64,000 nt of DNA from Faecalicatena contorta (GCF_021531975.1 NZ_JAFBIY010000001.1:62001-126000), one strand, 5' to 3'; counted from the first letter of the stretch, positions 25,623 to 34,900 are shown. Numbers and translations: made by a program. Notes: a model not told the origin generated them from the sequence alone.

Positions 25623-26915
25623 ATGGAGCAGTATATAATTAAAGGCGGCCATCCGCTCGTAGGTGAAGTAGAGATAGGCGGAGCAAAGAATGCAGCGCTT
25701 GCAATCCTTGCAGCAGCAATTATGACAGATGAGACAGTCCGTATTGATAATCTTCCAGATGTAAATGATATTAATGTACTTTTAGATGCGATTTCCGGTA
25801 TTGGTGCAAATGTACACCGAATCGACCGCCATACCGTCAGCATTAACGGAAGAAGTATTGGTGATTTCAGAATAGAGTATGATTATATTAAGAAGATCCG
25901 TGCATCCTATTATCTTCTGGGTGCCCTGCTTGGTAAATACAAGCGTGCAGAGGTAGCACTTCCGGGTGGATGTAATATTGGAAGCAGACCGATCGATCAG
26001 CACCTGAAGGGATTCCGTGCACTTGGTGCAGATGTTGAGATCGAGCATGGAAAGATTATTGCAGAGGCAAGCCGCCTTGTGGGCAAACACATTTATTTTG
26101 ACGTGGTAAGTGTCGGTGCGACGATCAATGTTATGATGGCAGCAACGATGGCAGAAGGACTTACGATCATGGAGAACGTTGCGAAAGAGCCACACGTTGT
26201 AGACGTTGCGAACTTCTTAAATAGCATGGGAGCAAATATCCGCGGTGCCGGAACTGATGTAATTAAGATCCGCGGTGTACAGAAGCTTCACAGCACAGAG
26301 TATTCCGTTATCCCGGATCAGATCGAGGCCGGTACATTTATGTTTGCGGCAGCAGCAACAAAGGGAGATGTAACAGTACTGAATGTTATTCCAAAGCATC
26401 TGGAGGCAACCATCGCAAAGCTTGTGGAGATCGGATGTGAGGTAGAAGAATTCGATGATGCTGTCCGCGTGGTATCTAAGGGAGACCTTAGAAGTACACA
26501 TGTAAAGACATTGCCATATCCGGGATTCCCGACAGACATGCAGCCGCAGATCGGCGTTACGCTGGCTTTATGTCGGGGGACAAGTATGATCACAGAGAGC
26601 ATTTTCGAAAATCGTTTCAAATATCTGGACGAACTGACACGTATGGGTGCGAATGTCAAGGTAGAAGGTAATTCTGCGACAATAGAAGGAGTGGAGAAGT
26701 TCTCCGGCGCCAGAGTAAGCGCACCGGATCTTCGTGCAGGAGCAGCACTTTGTATCGCTGGACTTGCGACAGACGATATCACGATCGTAGATGATATCGT
26801 GTATATCCAGAGAGGATACGAAAGATTCGAAGAAAAGCTTCGCAGTATCGGAGCAGTTATCGAAAAAGTATCTACAGAGCGAGAGATACAGAAGTTCAAA
26901 TTAAAAGTAGGTTAG
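25623..26915 (+). CDS. murA: UDP-N-acetylglucosamine 1-carboxyvinyltransferase
   Basis: A 430-residue enzyme that makes the first committed step of peptidoglycan synthesis, transferring enolpyruvate from PEP to UDP-GlcNAc. It begins with IIKGGHPLVGEVEIGGAKNA. The catalytic-loop cysteine is present in LPGGCNIGSRPIDQHLKGF, so the protein should be fosfomycin-sensitive. FPTDMQPQIG and DLRAGAALCIAGL are also diagnostic. AGAGGTG precedes ATG 25623. It is followed by a repeat hairpin, not by mur/div genes. Confidence 0.95.
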   Translation: MEQYIIKGGHPLVGEVEIGGAKNAALAILAAAIMTDETVRIDNLPDVNDINVLLDAISGIGANVHRIDRHTVSINGRSIGDFRIEYDYIKKIRASYYLLGALLGKYKRAEVALPGGCNIGSRPIDQHLKGFRALGADVEIEHGKIIAEASRLVGKHIYFDVVSVGATINVMMAATMAEGLTIMENVAKEPHVVDVANFLNSMGANIRGAGTDVIKIRGVQKLHSTEYSVIPDQIEAGTFMFAAAATKGDVTVLNVIPKHLEATIAKLVEIGCEVEEFDDAVRVVSKGDLRSTHVKTLPYPGFPTDMQPQIGVTLALCRGTSMITESIFENRFKYLDELTRMGANVKVEGNSATIEGVEKFSGARVSAPDLRAGAALCIAGLATDDITIVDDIVYIQRGYERFEEKLRSIGAVIEKVSTEREIQKFKLKVG

Positions 26916-26920
26916 CATGA

Positions 26921-26979
26921 AATTGGGGACGGGGTTTTTTCGAAAAAACCCCGTCCCCAATTGAATTTGCCGTGTCCCT
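26921..26979. repeat. REP-like hairpin, 42-bp palindrome, inverted orientation
   Basis: A perfect palindrome at 26921-26962 with private outer arms AATT / AATT. Here the 9-mer CCGTGTCCC (26970-26978) is on the right, so this copy is inverted relative to those at 2638 and 28185. It lies just after the murA stop and 30 bases before the MFS gene. Confidence 0.9.
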
Positions 26980-27012
26980 ATTGGAAAATACAGATTTCAG
27001 GGAGAGAAATTT

Positions 27013-28182
27013 ATGAATACAATAAAGAAAAAGAACCGTTATGTTATTCTGGCGATTGCTTCGCTTGTGAATTTTGTTCATGGCAATCCATACATCTGGA
27101 CAGTGTTTCAGCCGTATGTACGTGAGGAATTTGGGCTGTCTCTGGCGGCGTCCAGTCAGCCGTTTACAATTATCATTGGAATATTTGCTGTGGGAAATAT
27201 GATTGGAGGATTTCTGCAGCATAAAATTGGTGCAAAGCGCACCATTCTCTTTGGAAGTTTTGTCATGTGCGCAGGCTTCTTTCTGGCAGCGCTGGCTCCA
27301 CACAACATGGCGTGGCTTGTGTCCTTGGGCTATGGTGCTCTTGGCGGGCTTGGTTCGGGCTGTGCCTTCAGTCTCCTCGTAGCGGTGCCGCAGGCGTGGT
27401 TTCCGGATAAACGTGGTCTGGTGACGGGTATTACCGTTGGTGTGGTCGGTCTTTCGGGCGTCATCATGAATCCTTTATGTGATGTAGTGCTGGCTGCAAA
27501 GGGATATCGATTTGCCATGTTAATGGTAACGGTCATTTATGCAATCTTGTGCCTCGGCGCATTCTTTATTGAGGAACCCTCGCGGGAAATGGAGCTGCCG
27601 GATGCGGAAAAGAGCGGTGAAGAGGCTGACTGTCAGAGACAATACACGACGAAAGAAATGATGCATACCCGAACATATTATGTTATCAGTGTCGTAATGG
27701 CACTGGCGATCCCTGCATATGTTCTTGTAAATCCGCTTATGAAATCTCTGGGGATGGAACGAGGTCTTACCAGTGCGCAGGCGCTTATGGGCGTGCTGAT
27801 TGCTTCATTTTCAAATATCATCGGACGATTTGCAGCACCGTGGATTTCTGACAGAGCAGGCTGTAAACGGGTCATACAGGTCATGTATGTGCTGGCGGTC
27901 ATATCGGTACTGGGACTTACGGTAGCGAGAGGGAGTCTGTTTGTATTGCTGATTTCCTTTGTATGCATGGTGTATGGTGGTGTGGTCAGTGTATTCCCTG
28001 TGCTGGTGGCAGAGAAGTTTGGCATAAAATACCAGGGCATGAATTTCGGCGCAGTCATGTTAGGATACGGGATTGTTTCAATCCTGTGCCCGTACCTTCT
28101 GGACGTTGCAGGACAGAATCTGTCTTTTATTATTGCAGGGGCAGCATGTGGGATAGGTCTGTTGGGGACAGGGTTATTTTAA
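27013..28182 (+). CDS. MFS transporter, OFA (oxalate/formate antiporter)-like
   Basis: 389 residues with about twelve hydrophobic segments. It shows the MFS loop motif between helices 2 and 3 (GGFLQHKIGAKRTILFG) and its pseudo-repeat (GRFAAPWISDRAGCKRV). The N-terminus WTVFQPYVREEFGLS and helix 5 region (LVAVPQAWFPDKRGLVTG) resemble the OFA branch, which exchanges organic anions. The final helix ends abruptly (GIGLLGTGLF), so a few C-terminal residues may have been lost near the following repeat. Substrate is unknown. GGGAGAG precedes the start. Confidence 0.82.
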   Translation: MNTIKKKNRYVILAIASLVNFVHGNPYIWTVFQPYVREEFGLSLAASSQPFTIIIGIFAVGNMIGGFLQHKIGAKRTILFGSFVMCAGFFLAALAPHNMAWLVSLGYGALGGLGSGCAFSLLVAVPQAWFPDKRGLVTGITVGVVGLSGVIMNPLCDVVLAAKGYRFAMLMVTVIYAILCLGAFFIEEPSREMELPDAEKSGEEADCQRQYTTKEMMHTRTYYVISVVMALAIPAYVLVNPLMKSLGMERGLTSAQALMGVLIASFSNIIGRFAAPWISDRAGCKRVIQVMYVLAVISVLGLTVARGSLFVLLISFVCMVYGGVVSVFPVLVAEKFGIKYQGMNFGAVMLGYGIVSILCPYLLDVAGQNLSFIIAGAACGIGLLGTGLF

Positions 28183-28184
28183 AA

Positions 28185-28249
28185 AGGGACACGGTAATGT
28201 CAAGTGGGGACGGGGTTTTTTCGAAAAAACCCCGTCCCCACTTGACATT
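28185..28249. repeat. REP-like hairpin, perfect 54-bp palindrome
   Basis: GGGACACGG (28186-28194), then a perfect palindrome at 28196-28249. The private outer arms are AATGTCAAGT / ACTTGACATT, the longest in the window. The right arm contains the consensus -35 box of the metK promoter. It may also terminate the MFS gene. Confidence 0.9.
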
Positions 28250-28270
28250 TGGGCGAAAACCTAGTAAAGT
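28242..28270 (+). promoter_or_regulatory. Sigma-A promoter of metK, -35 inside repeat
   Basis: TTGACA (28242-28247) lies within the palindrome arm, followed by 17 bases and TAAAGT (28265-28270). The transcript would begin near 28277, in front of the riboswitch. Confidence 0.7.
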
Positions 28271-28302
28271 CTTACACGTAACAAATGAATAACGCAGACT
28301 TT

Positions 28303-28402
28303 CTCTTATTCAGAGCAGTGGAGATACAAAGGATCTGTGAAGCTGCGGCAACCCCCACACATGGGAAGGTGCCAACCTGAGCGAGTAATCGAACAATAAG
28401 AG
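28303..28402 (+). ncRNA. SAM-I (S-box) riboswitch
   Basis: Closing helix P1 is CTCTTATT (28303-28310) with AATAAGAG (28395-28402). Between them are the S-box signatures CAGAGCAGTGGAG, GCTGCGGCAACC, GGGAAGGTGCCAACC and the GCGAG segment, in the right order. When SAM binds, transcription is expected to stop at the hairpin at 28422. Placement before the SAM synthetase gene is classic feedback control. Confidence 0.93.
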
Positions 28403-28421
28403 GATTGGTTTATGAAGATAT

Positions 28422-28453
28422 AAAACAGTCCGCTTGCTGCGGGCTGTTTTCGT
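28422..28453 (+). terminator. Riboswitch expression-platform terminator
   Basis: AAAACAGTCCGC (28422-28433) pairs with GCGGGCTGTTTT (28439-28450), one G-U pair, 5-base loop, ending in TTTT. It stands between the S-box and the metK ribosome site. Confidence 0.8.
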
Positions 28454-28504
28454 TCGTAATGAAGAGAAAGAGCGGTACAGTGAAAAGAAAAAAGGAGAGG
28501 AAAC

Positions 28505-29698
28505 ATGGAGAAACGTTTATTTACGTCTGAATCTGTAACAGAAGGACATCCGGACAAGATGTGCGACCAGATATCTGATGCGATTCTGGATGCGCTCATG
28601 GAGCAGGATCCGATGAGCCGTGTGGCTTGTGAGACAAGTACAACGACAGGACTTGTGCTTGTTATGGGTGAGATCACAACCAGTGCATATGTTGATATTC
28701 AGAAGATTGTAAGAGATACGGTAAGAGAGATTGGCTACACAAGAGGAAAATTTGGATTTGATGCAGACACCTGTGGTGTTATCGTTGCGATTGATGAGCA
28801 GTCTGCGGATATTGCGCTTGGTGTTGACAAGGCACTGGAGGCAAAGGAAAATAAGATGTCTGACGAGGAGATCGCTGCAATCGGAGCAGGAGACCAGGGT
28901 ATGATGTTTGGTTATGCTTCTGATGAGACACCGGAGCTTATGCCTTATCCGATCGCACTGGCACACAAGTTGTCCAGAAGACTTACTGAGGTGAGAAAGA
29001 ATGGCACGCTTCCGTATTTAAGACCGGATGGAAAGACACAGGTTACTGTTGAGTACGATGAAAATGGTGTTCCGGTTCGCCTGGATGCGGTTGTATTATC
29101 TACGCAGCATGATCCGGATGTGACACAGGAGCAGATCCACGCAGATATCAAGAAATATGTATTTGATGCAATTATTCCGGAAGGAATGACAGATGAAAAT
29201 ACGAAGTTCTTTATCAATCCGACCGGTCGTTTTGTCATCGGTGGCCCGCACGGGGACAGCGGACTTACCGGACGTAAGATTATCGTAGATACTTACGGTG
29301 GAATGGCCCGTCACGGCGGCGGCGCATTTTCCGGAAAGGACTGTACAAAGGTAGACCGTTCCGCAGCATATGCGGCACGTTATGTTGCTAAGAACATCGT
29401 GGCAGCCGGACTTGCAAAGAAATGCGAGATTCAGCTTTCTTATGCGATCGGTGTAGCACACCCGACATCTGTTATGGTAGATACATTCGGAACAGGCAAG
29501 CTGTCTGATGAAAAGCTTGTTGAGATCATCCGCGAGAACTTTGACCTTCGTCCGGCAGGAATCATCAAGATGCTTGACCTTAGAAGACCAATCTACAAGC
29601 AGACAGCAAGCTACGGACATTTTGGACGTACAGACATCGAGCTCCCATGGGAAAAGACAGACAGAGTGGATGCGCTGAAGGCTTATCTGGATTTATAA
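28505..29698 (+). CDS. metK: S-adenosylmethionine synthetase
   Basis: A 397-residue enzyme making SAM from methionine and ATP. Signatures: [20 protein letters not shown] at the N-terminus, the ATP motif [12 protein letters not shown] and the P-loop-like [22 protein letters not shown]. Controlled by the upstream SAM riboswitch. AGGAGAGG precedes the start. A terminator follows at 29718, so it is monocistronic. Confidence 0.97.
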   Translation: MEKRLFTSESVTEGHPDKMCDQISDAILDALMEQDPMSRVACETSTTTGLVLVMGEITTSAYVDIQKIVRDTVREIGYTRGKFGFDADTCGVIVAIDEQSADIALGVDKALEAKENKMSDEEIAAIGAGDQGMMFGYASDETPELMPYPIALAHKLSRRLTEVRKNGTLPYLRPDGKTQVTVEYDENGVPVRLDAVVLSTQHDPDVTQEQIHADIKKYVFDAIIPEGMTDENTKFFINPTGRFVIGGPHGDSGLTGRKIIVDTYGGMARHGGGAFSGKDCTKVDRSAAYAARYVAKNIVAAGLAKKCEIQLSYAIGVAHPTSVMVDTFGTGKLSDEKLVEIIRENFDLRPAGIIKMLDLRRPIYKQTASYGHFGRTDIELPWEKTDRVDALKAYLDL

Positions 29699-29717
29699 AA
29701 TTTTAATAAATGTTTAT

Positions 29718-29745
29718 GAGCGCTTTCGTGTGAAGCGCTCTTTTT
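29718..29745 (+). terminator. Intrinsic terminator after metK
   Basis: GAGCGCTT / AAGCGCTC stem followed by TTTTT. An extended -10 (TGC-TATACT, 29748-29756) for the next operon starts straight after it. Confidence 0.9.
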
Positions 29746-29777
29746 CATGCTATACTGGGATTTGGAGGAACGAATAT

Positions 29778-31274
29778 ATGAAGTTTAAGACCAAGCTCAC
29801 AGTTGCATTTTTGACGATTATATTAATACCGATCATTATGTCTGCCACGATCATTTTTGCACTTGGTCGTCTGCAGATCAGTTCAATAGAAAAAACATAT
29901 GGAATTACCGGGACAACGGTAGAGACACTTTCCAACTCCATGCAGGTGCTGGGACGTATTACGGAGAAGCCTTACCAGGAATTAAAGGGAATGATCCGGG
30001 AGAATCCGGAGCAGATGAAGGACGCGACCTGTCTGAACGAGTTTAACCAGAGACTGGAGGAGAAAAAGTCCTATCTTGTTGTACGGAAAGCGGAAACGAT
30101 CGTCTACATCGGCGCCGGTTCGGAAGAAGTAGAGAATGTGCTGACACAGCTTCCTGAGCATGGGGATATGGATACAACAGCAAAGAATGGTATCTATCTT
30201 GGCGGTGACGCGCAGGTGCTTGTAAAGCAGATCGATTTCTCATATAAAGATGGGGATGAAGGAAGCGCGTTTATCATCACAGATATCAATAATGTACTTC
30301 CGGAGGTAGAAGAATATTTTGTAGACATGCTGTTCGGCATTGTTTTTGTACTCATCCTTACGGCATCACTTCTTATCTACTGGATATATAAAAGTGTGAT
30401 GGAACCACTGGGAAAAATAAAAAAGGCGGCACAGAATATTAAAGAAGGAAATCTGGATTTTGAGATAAAGGCAGAGACGGATGATGAGCTTGGACAGCTC
30501 TGTCTGGATCTTGAGGATATGCGAAAACGTCTGAAGGATACGGCTGAAGAAAAGCTTACGTACGATAAGGAAAATAAAGAGCTGATCAGTAATATTTCTC
30601 ATGATCTGAAGACACCGGTTACGGCCATCAAGGGATATGCGGAAGGTATCATGGACGGGGTTGCCGATACGCCGGAAAAGATGGACAGATATATCCGTAC
30701 CATTTATAATAAAGCCAATGAGATGGATACGCTTATTAATGAGCTGACGTTTTATTCCAAGATTGATACAAACAGGATTCCGTATAACTTCAGCATCCTG
30801 TCTGTCAACGGCTGCTTCGGAGACTGTGCAGAGGATCTTTCGCTTGAGCTGGAGTCAAAGGGAATCGAATTCGCATACTTCAATTATGTGGAAGAGGATG
30901 TTAAGGTCATCGCGGATGCGGAACAGATTCAAAGGGTAATTCATAATATTATAAATAATTCTGTAAAATATATGGATAAGAGCAAGGCGAAGATTAATCT
31001 TCGTGTGAAAGACGTAGGGGATTTCGTTCAGATTGAGATAGAGGATAACGGAAAAGGAATCGCAGCAAAAGATCTGCCGAATATTTTTGACCGGTTCTAT
31101 CGTACAGATGCCTCCAGAAATTCTTCCAAGGGAGGAAGTGGCATCGGTCTTTCCATCGTGAAGAAGATCATCGAAGAACATGGTGGAAAGATATGGGCGA
31201 CGAGCAGAGAAAATACCGGAACAACAATGTATTTTGTCCTTAGAAAATATCAGGAGGTACCAGTAAATGAATAA
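29778..31274 (+). CDS. Membrane sensor histidine kinase
   Basis: About 498 residues. Helix 1 at about 7-29, an extracellular sensor of about 140 residues, helix 2 near 187-207, HAMP domain (MEPLGKIKKAAQNIKEGNLD), then the phosphorylation helix NISHDLKTPVTAIKGYAEG (His near residue 274). ATP-binding boxes follow: N (VIHNIINNSVKYM), G1 (VQIEIEDNGKGI), F (IFDRFYR) and G2 (GGSGIGLSIV). ATG 29778 follows TTGGAGGAACG; longer in-frame starts overlap the terminator. It overlaps the response regulator by 8 bases and precedes the potassium transport genes. Confidence 0.93.
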   Translation: MKFKTKLTVAFLTIILIPIIMSATIIFALGRLQISSIEKTYGITGTTVETLSNSMQVLGRITEKPYQELKGMIRENPEQMKDATCLNEFNQRLEEKKSYLVVRKAETIVYIGAGSEEVENVLTQLPEHGDMDTTAKNGIYLGGDAQVLVKQIDFSYKDGDEGSAFIITDINNVLPEVEEYFVDMLFGIVFVLILTASLLIYWIYKSVMEPLGKIKKAAQNIKEGNLDFEIKAETDDELGQLCLDLEDMRKRLKDTAEEKLTYDKENKELISNISHDLKTPVTAIKGYAEGIMDGVADTPEKMDRYIRTIYNKANEMDTLINELTFYSKIDTNRIPYNFSILSVNGCFGDCAEDLSLELESKGIEFAYFNYVEEDVKVIADAEQIQRVIHNIINNSVKYMDKSKAKINLRVKDVGDFVQIEIEDNGKGIAAKDLPNIFDRFYRTDASRNSSKGGSGIGLSIVKKIIEEHGGKIWATSRENTGTTMYFVLRKYQEVPVNE

Positions 31275-31956
31275 AATATTGATTGTAGAAGATGAAGAAG
31301 TAATCGCAGATCTTGAAAAAGATTATCTGGAACTCAGCGGTTTTCAGGTGGAAGTGGCAAATGACGGAAAAACAGGACTTGAAAAAGCGCTGAAGGAAGA
31401 GTACAGTTTGTTTATACTGGACCTGATGCTTCCGGGAGTAGATGGATTTGAAATCTGCCGGAAGATCCGGGAAGAGAAAAATACACCGATCATTATGGTA
31501 TCTGCGAAAAAAGATGACATTGATAAGATCAGAGGACTTGGCCTTGGAGCGGATGATTATATGACAAAACCCTTCAGCCCGAGTGAGCTGGTGGCAAGAG
31601 TGAAGGCCCATCTGGCCAGATATGACCGGCTGACAGGAAGTGCCGTGGAGGCGAACAAGGTCATTGAGATCCGCGGACTGAAGATTGATACGACGGCAAG
31701 AAGAGTGTGGGTCAATGGTGAGGAACGTACATTTACGACAAAGGAATTTGACCTTCTCACATTCCTTGCGGGTCATCCGAACCATGTATATACCAAAGAA
31801 GAACTGTTCCGGGAAATCTGGGATATGGAATCCATCGGTGATATTGCAACGGTGACAGTGCATATTAAGAAGATTCGTGAAAAGGTTGAGGTGGATACTT
31901 CCAATCCGCAGTATATCGAGACCATCTGGGGAGTGGGATACCGCTTTAAAGTATAG
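31267..31956 (+). CDS. OmpR/PhoB-family response regulator
   Basis: 229 residues: receiver domain with the acidic pair in VEDEEV, the phospho-acceptor Asp in LFILDLMLPGVDG (about residue 52) and the conserved Lys in MTKPFSPSEL. A winged-helix DNA-binding domain follows (RTFTTKEFDLLTFLAGHPNHVYTK cut at 24 residues in the protein, ending ETIWGVGYRFKV). Partner of the kinase that overlaps it. Regulation of the downstream trk genes is inferred only from position (22 bases to the next gene). Confidence 0.93.
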   Translation: MNKILIVEDEEVIADLEKDYLELSGFQVEVANDGKTGLEKALKEEYSLFILDLMLPGVDGFEICRKIREEKNTPIIMVSAKKDDIDKIRGLGLGADDYMTKPFSPSELVARVKAHLARYDRLTGSAVEANKVIEIRGLKIDTTARRVWVNGEERTFTTKEFDLLTFLAGHPNHVYTKEELFREIWDMESIGDIATVTVHIKKIREKVEVDTSNPQYIETIWGVGYRFKV

Positions 31957-31978
31957 GAAATAAAGGAGAGAATCATCC

Positions 31979-33355
31979 ATGCACAGAAGGAAAAATGTTA
32001 GATGGAATACGATGGCAATTCTTGCAATGGGATTCTTTGGCGTGATTATTCTTGGAGGAATACTGTTGTGGCTGCCTGTTTGTAACCGGCAGCCAATTGC
32101 ATTTATGGACGCGTTGTTTACTTCGACGTCGGCGGTGTGTGTGACCGGACTTGTCACGATCACACCGGCGGCGCAGTTTACACTTCCGGGACAGATCCTA
32201 CTTCTTCTGCTGATACAGATCGGAGGACTGGGAGTGATCGGATGCGCGGCTTTGTTCGTGCTTCTTCTCAGGAGAAGGGTAACGGTAAGAGAAAGAATTG
32301 TTCTGCAGGAGACATATAATGCAGACAGGATCGGCGGGATCGTGGGCTTCGTGCGAAAAGTACTCATGGGAACTTTCCTTGTAGAGGGGGTGGGAGCACT
32401 TTTCTATGCAATGCAGTTCATTCCGCAATATGGATGCGTGAGAGGGATATGGTATTCCGTATTTCACGCAGTTTCCGCCTTCTGTAATGCGGGAATCGAT
32501 GTGCTTGGTACAGACAGTCTTGCCGGTTATGTGGATAATCCGTTTATCAATCTGACTACGATCACACTGATTGTTGTGAGTGGTATTGGTTTCACTGTGT
32601 GGTATGATGTCATTGGAAACGGCAGAAGAATATGGAAGCATGAGGTGCCCCGTCGCTGGTGGTTTACAAGACTGACACTACATTCGAAAATAGCAATCGT
32701 TACGACTCTTGTGCTGCTTGTTACCGGTACGCTTACCGTGCTTTTCCTGGAATACAATAATCCGGAGACATTGGGTAACATGCCGGCAGGGAAGAAGCTT
32801 CTGGCGGCTGCATTTCAGTCGGTGACGACAAGGACAGCAGGATTCTTTACTATTCCGCAGGATTCCTTCCACGAGGAGACAAAGTTTTTCAACTGTATCC
32901 TGATGTTTATCGGTGGTTCTCCCGGCGGAACTGCGGGTGGTGTGAAGACAACAACCGTGGCCATGCTGATTCTTGCGTGCATTACAGTGATACGAGGTGG
33001 AAATGATATAGAGTGCTTCGGAAGAAAGATTTCATTTGCAAATTTCCGAACAGGCTTTGCGGTGGTTGTGGTAGCATTTGCGGCCCTGGTGTGTGGCACT
33101 CTCGCCATTACGATCATAGAACCGGACACGGTTCCGTTTATCAATATTTTATATGAGACATCATCGGCGATCGGAACAGTAGGACTGACGGCGAATCTGA
33201 CGGCGAGTCTTACAAGAGCCAGTCAGGTGATCATTATGCTTATGATGTATATGGGACGGCTAGGTCCGCTGACGCTGGCACTATTGTTTGCCGGAAAGTC
33301 AAATCCAAGAGACCGTATCCGGGAGCTTCCGGAAGAACGGATCATGATAGGTTAG
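31979..33355 (+). CDS. TrkH/KtrB-family potassium transporter subunit
   Basis: 458 residues with eight or more membrane helices. Four pore-loop repeats carry the selectivity-filter glycines: FTSTSAVCVTGL, HAVSAFCNAGIDV, FQSVTTRTAGF and YETSSAIGTVGL. This is the ion channel subunit of a Trk/Ktr system for K+ uptake, operating with the NAD-binding subunit encoded next (33371). The length is closer to KtrB than to E. coli TrkH. Preceded by AAAGGAGAG. Confidence 0.93.
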   Translation: MHRRKNVRWNTMAILAMGFFGVIILGGILLWLPVCNRQPIAFMDALFTSTSAVCVTGLVTITPAAQFTLPGQILLLLLIQIGGLGVIGCAALFVLLLRRRVTVRERIVLQETYNADRIGGIVGFVRKVLMGTFLVEGVGALFYAMQFIPQYGCVRGIWYSVFHAVSAFCNAGIDVLGTDSLAGYVDNPFINLTTITLIVVSGIGFTVWYDVIGNGRRIWKHEVPRRWWFTRLTLHSKIAIVTTLVLLVTGTLTVLFLEYNNPETLGNMPAGKKLLAAAFQSVTTRTAGFFTIPQDSFHEETKFFNCILMFIGGSPGGTAGGVKTTTVAMLILACITVIRGGNDIECFGRKISFANFRTGFAVVVVAFAALVCGTLAITIIEPDTVPFINILYETSSAIGTVGLTANLTASLTRASQVIIMLMMYMGRLGPLTLALLFAGKSNPRDRIRELPEERIMIG

Positions 33356-33370
33356 TAAAGGAGACTGAGG

Positions 33371-34012
33371 ATGAAAAAACAATTTGCAGTATTAGGAGTG
33401 GGAAGCTTTGGCGAAAGCGTGGCAGTGGAACTGCAGAATCTGGGCTGCGAGGTCATTGCCGTTGATAACGATATGGAGAGGATCGAAGAAATCGCAGATT
33501 CGGTTTCCTATGCGATGCGGGCAGATTTTGGAGAGCCGGAGGTCATTCGTTCTCTTGGAGCAAGAAATCTGGACGGTGTGGTCGTGGCAGTTGCAGAAAA
33601 TATGGAATCCAGCATCATGGCAACTCTTGTTTCCAAAGAGATCGGTGTTCCATATGTGATGGCAAAGGCGAAGACAGATCTTCATGCTACGGTTCTTCGA
33701 AAAATCGGTGCAGATGCGGTTATTTTCCCGGAGGTCGATATGGGAAAACGAATCGCAAAGACTCTTGCTTCTGCCAATTTCGCAGACTGGCTGTCGCTGT
33801 CACCGGATTTTAGTATTGTTGAGATAAAGATTCCGGAAAAATGGGTTGGGAAGTCCTTGATCGAGCTGGATGTCAGACGTGTCCATGCGGTAAATGTAGT
33901 GGCGATTAAAACAGGAGATGACGTAGAGGTGAATCCGGATCCGGCAAGAAAGCTGGAAGAAGGTATGATCATGGTACTGGTAGGAGCCAATGAGGCCCTG
34001 GAGAAAATATAA
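33371..34012 (+). CDS. TrkA/KtrA-type potassium uptake regulatory subunit
   Basis: 213 residues: an N-terminal RCK/TrkA-N Rossmann domain (FAVLGVGSFGESVAVELQ, with Asp in IAVDNDMERIE) that binds nucleotide, and a C-terminal TrkA-C domain. Forms a cytoplasmic ring gating the TrkH/KtrB channel. It follows the channel gene by 15 bases in an apparent operon kinase-regulator-channel-gate. Confidence 0.93.
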   Translation: MKKQFAVLGVGSFGESVAVELQNLGCEVIAVDNDMERIEEIADSVSYAMRADFGEPEVIRSLGARNLDGVVVAVAENMESSIMATLVSKEIGVPYVMAKAKTDLHATVLRKIGADAVIFPEVDMGKRIAKTLASANFADWLSLSPDFSIVEIKIPEKWVGKSLIELDVRRVHAVNVVAIKTGDDVEVNPDPARKLEEGMIMVLVGANEALEKI

Positions 34013-34037
34013 AAAAGAACAGCGTAGAGGAAAAAAG

Positions 34038-34829
34038 ATGATTACAAGTACAGCCAATGCAAAAGTAAAACGACTCGTAAATTTAAATAAAAAGCATAAA
34101 CTTAGAACGGAAGAGGGAATATTTGTAACAGAGGGAATCCGGATGTTCCGGGAAGTGCCGCGGGAGAGGGTCCTGGAAGTATATGTATCGGAATCTTTCT
34201 GGGAGAAAGAGAAGCAGACCATCATGCAGGTGCTGGAAGGTACAGGCGTAAGGGCAGAGCTTCTTTCCGATCATGTGTATGCACATGTGTCGGACACGAA
34301 GACCCCGCAGGGTATCCTGTGTCTCGTGAAGCAGGAGAACCGGAAGCTTTTGGATGTGCTGGACACAGAGAATCCGTTTCTTCTCGTGCTTGATAATCTG
34401 CAGGATCCGGGAAATCTGGGAACGATCGTCCGTACGGCGGAAGGTGCAGGTGTAACGGGTATCATTATGAGCCGGGGCTGTGTGGACATTTATAATCCGA
34501 AAGTCATACGCTCTACGATGGGCTCCATTTATCGAATGCCATTTTGCTATGAAGAAGATCTGCCGGCGGTTCTGGATACACTGAAGGAGAGAAAAATCAG
34601 AAGTTACGCGGCACATCTTGACGGGAAATGTGCGTATGATGAAGAAGATTATCACGGACCGTGTGCGTTTCTCATCGGAAACGAAGGAAACGGACTCAGA
34701 GATGAGGTGGCGAAGAAAGCAGACTGCTATATCCGTATCCCGATGGAGGGAGAAGTGGAGTCTCTGAATGCGGCTGTTGCGGCGTCTGTGCTTATGTTTG
34801 AGGCGGCAAGGCAGCGGCGGGTGAAATAA
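34038..34829 (+). CDS. TrmH/SpoU-family RNA 2'-O-methyltransferase
   Basis: About 263 residues. N-terminal substrate-binding domain (RTEEGIFVTEGIRMFREV) and C-terminal SPOUT knot with the three motifs: NLQDPGNLGTIVRTAEGAG, LIGNEGNGL and IPMEGEVESLNAAVAASVL. Methylates ribose in rRNA or tRNA using SAM. The N-terminal arrangement fits the TsnR/RlmB-like branch; the exact target is unknown. ATG 34038 follows AGAGGAAAAA. Starts 25 bases after trkA. Confidence 0.9.
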   Translation: MITSTANAKVKRLVNLNKKHKLRTEEGIFVTEGIRMFREVPRERVLEVYVSESFWEKEKQTIMQVLEGTGVRAELLSDHVYAHVSDTKTPQGILCLVKQENRKLLDVLDTENPFLLVLDNLQDPGNLGTIVRTAEGAGVTGIIMSRGCVDIYNPKVIRSTMGSIYRMPFCYEEDLPAVLDTLKERKIRSYAAHLDGKCAYDEEDYHGPCAFLIGNEGNGLRDEVAKKADCYIRIPMEGEVESLNAAVAASVLMFEAARQRRVK

Positions 34830-34858
34830 TTGCTTTCTCATAGAAAGTATAGTAAAAT
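34830..34858 (+). promoter_or_regulatory. Sigma-A promoter of the NfeD-SPFH genes
   Basis: TTGCTT (34830-34835), 17 bases, TAAAAT (34853-34858), beginning one base after the preceding stop codon. Confidence 0.65.
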
Positions 34859-34900
34859 GAAAACAAGGAATACTATTTTTCAGAAAAGAGAGGAAAAGAT

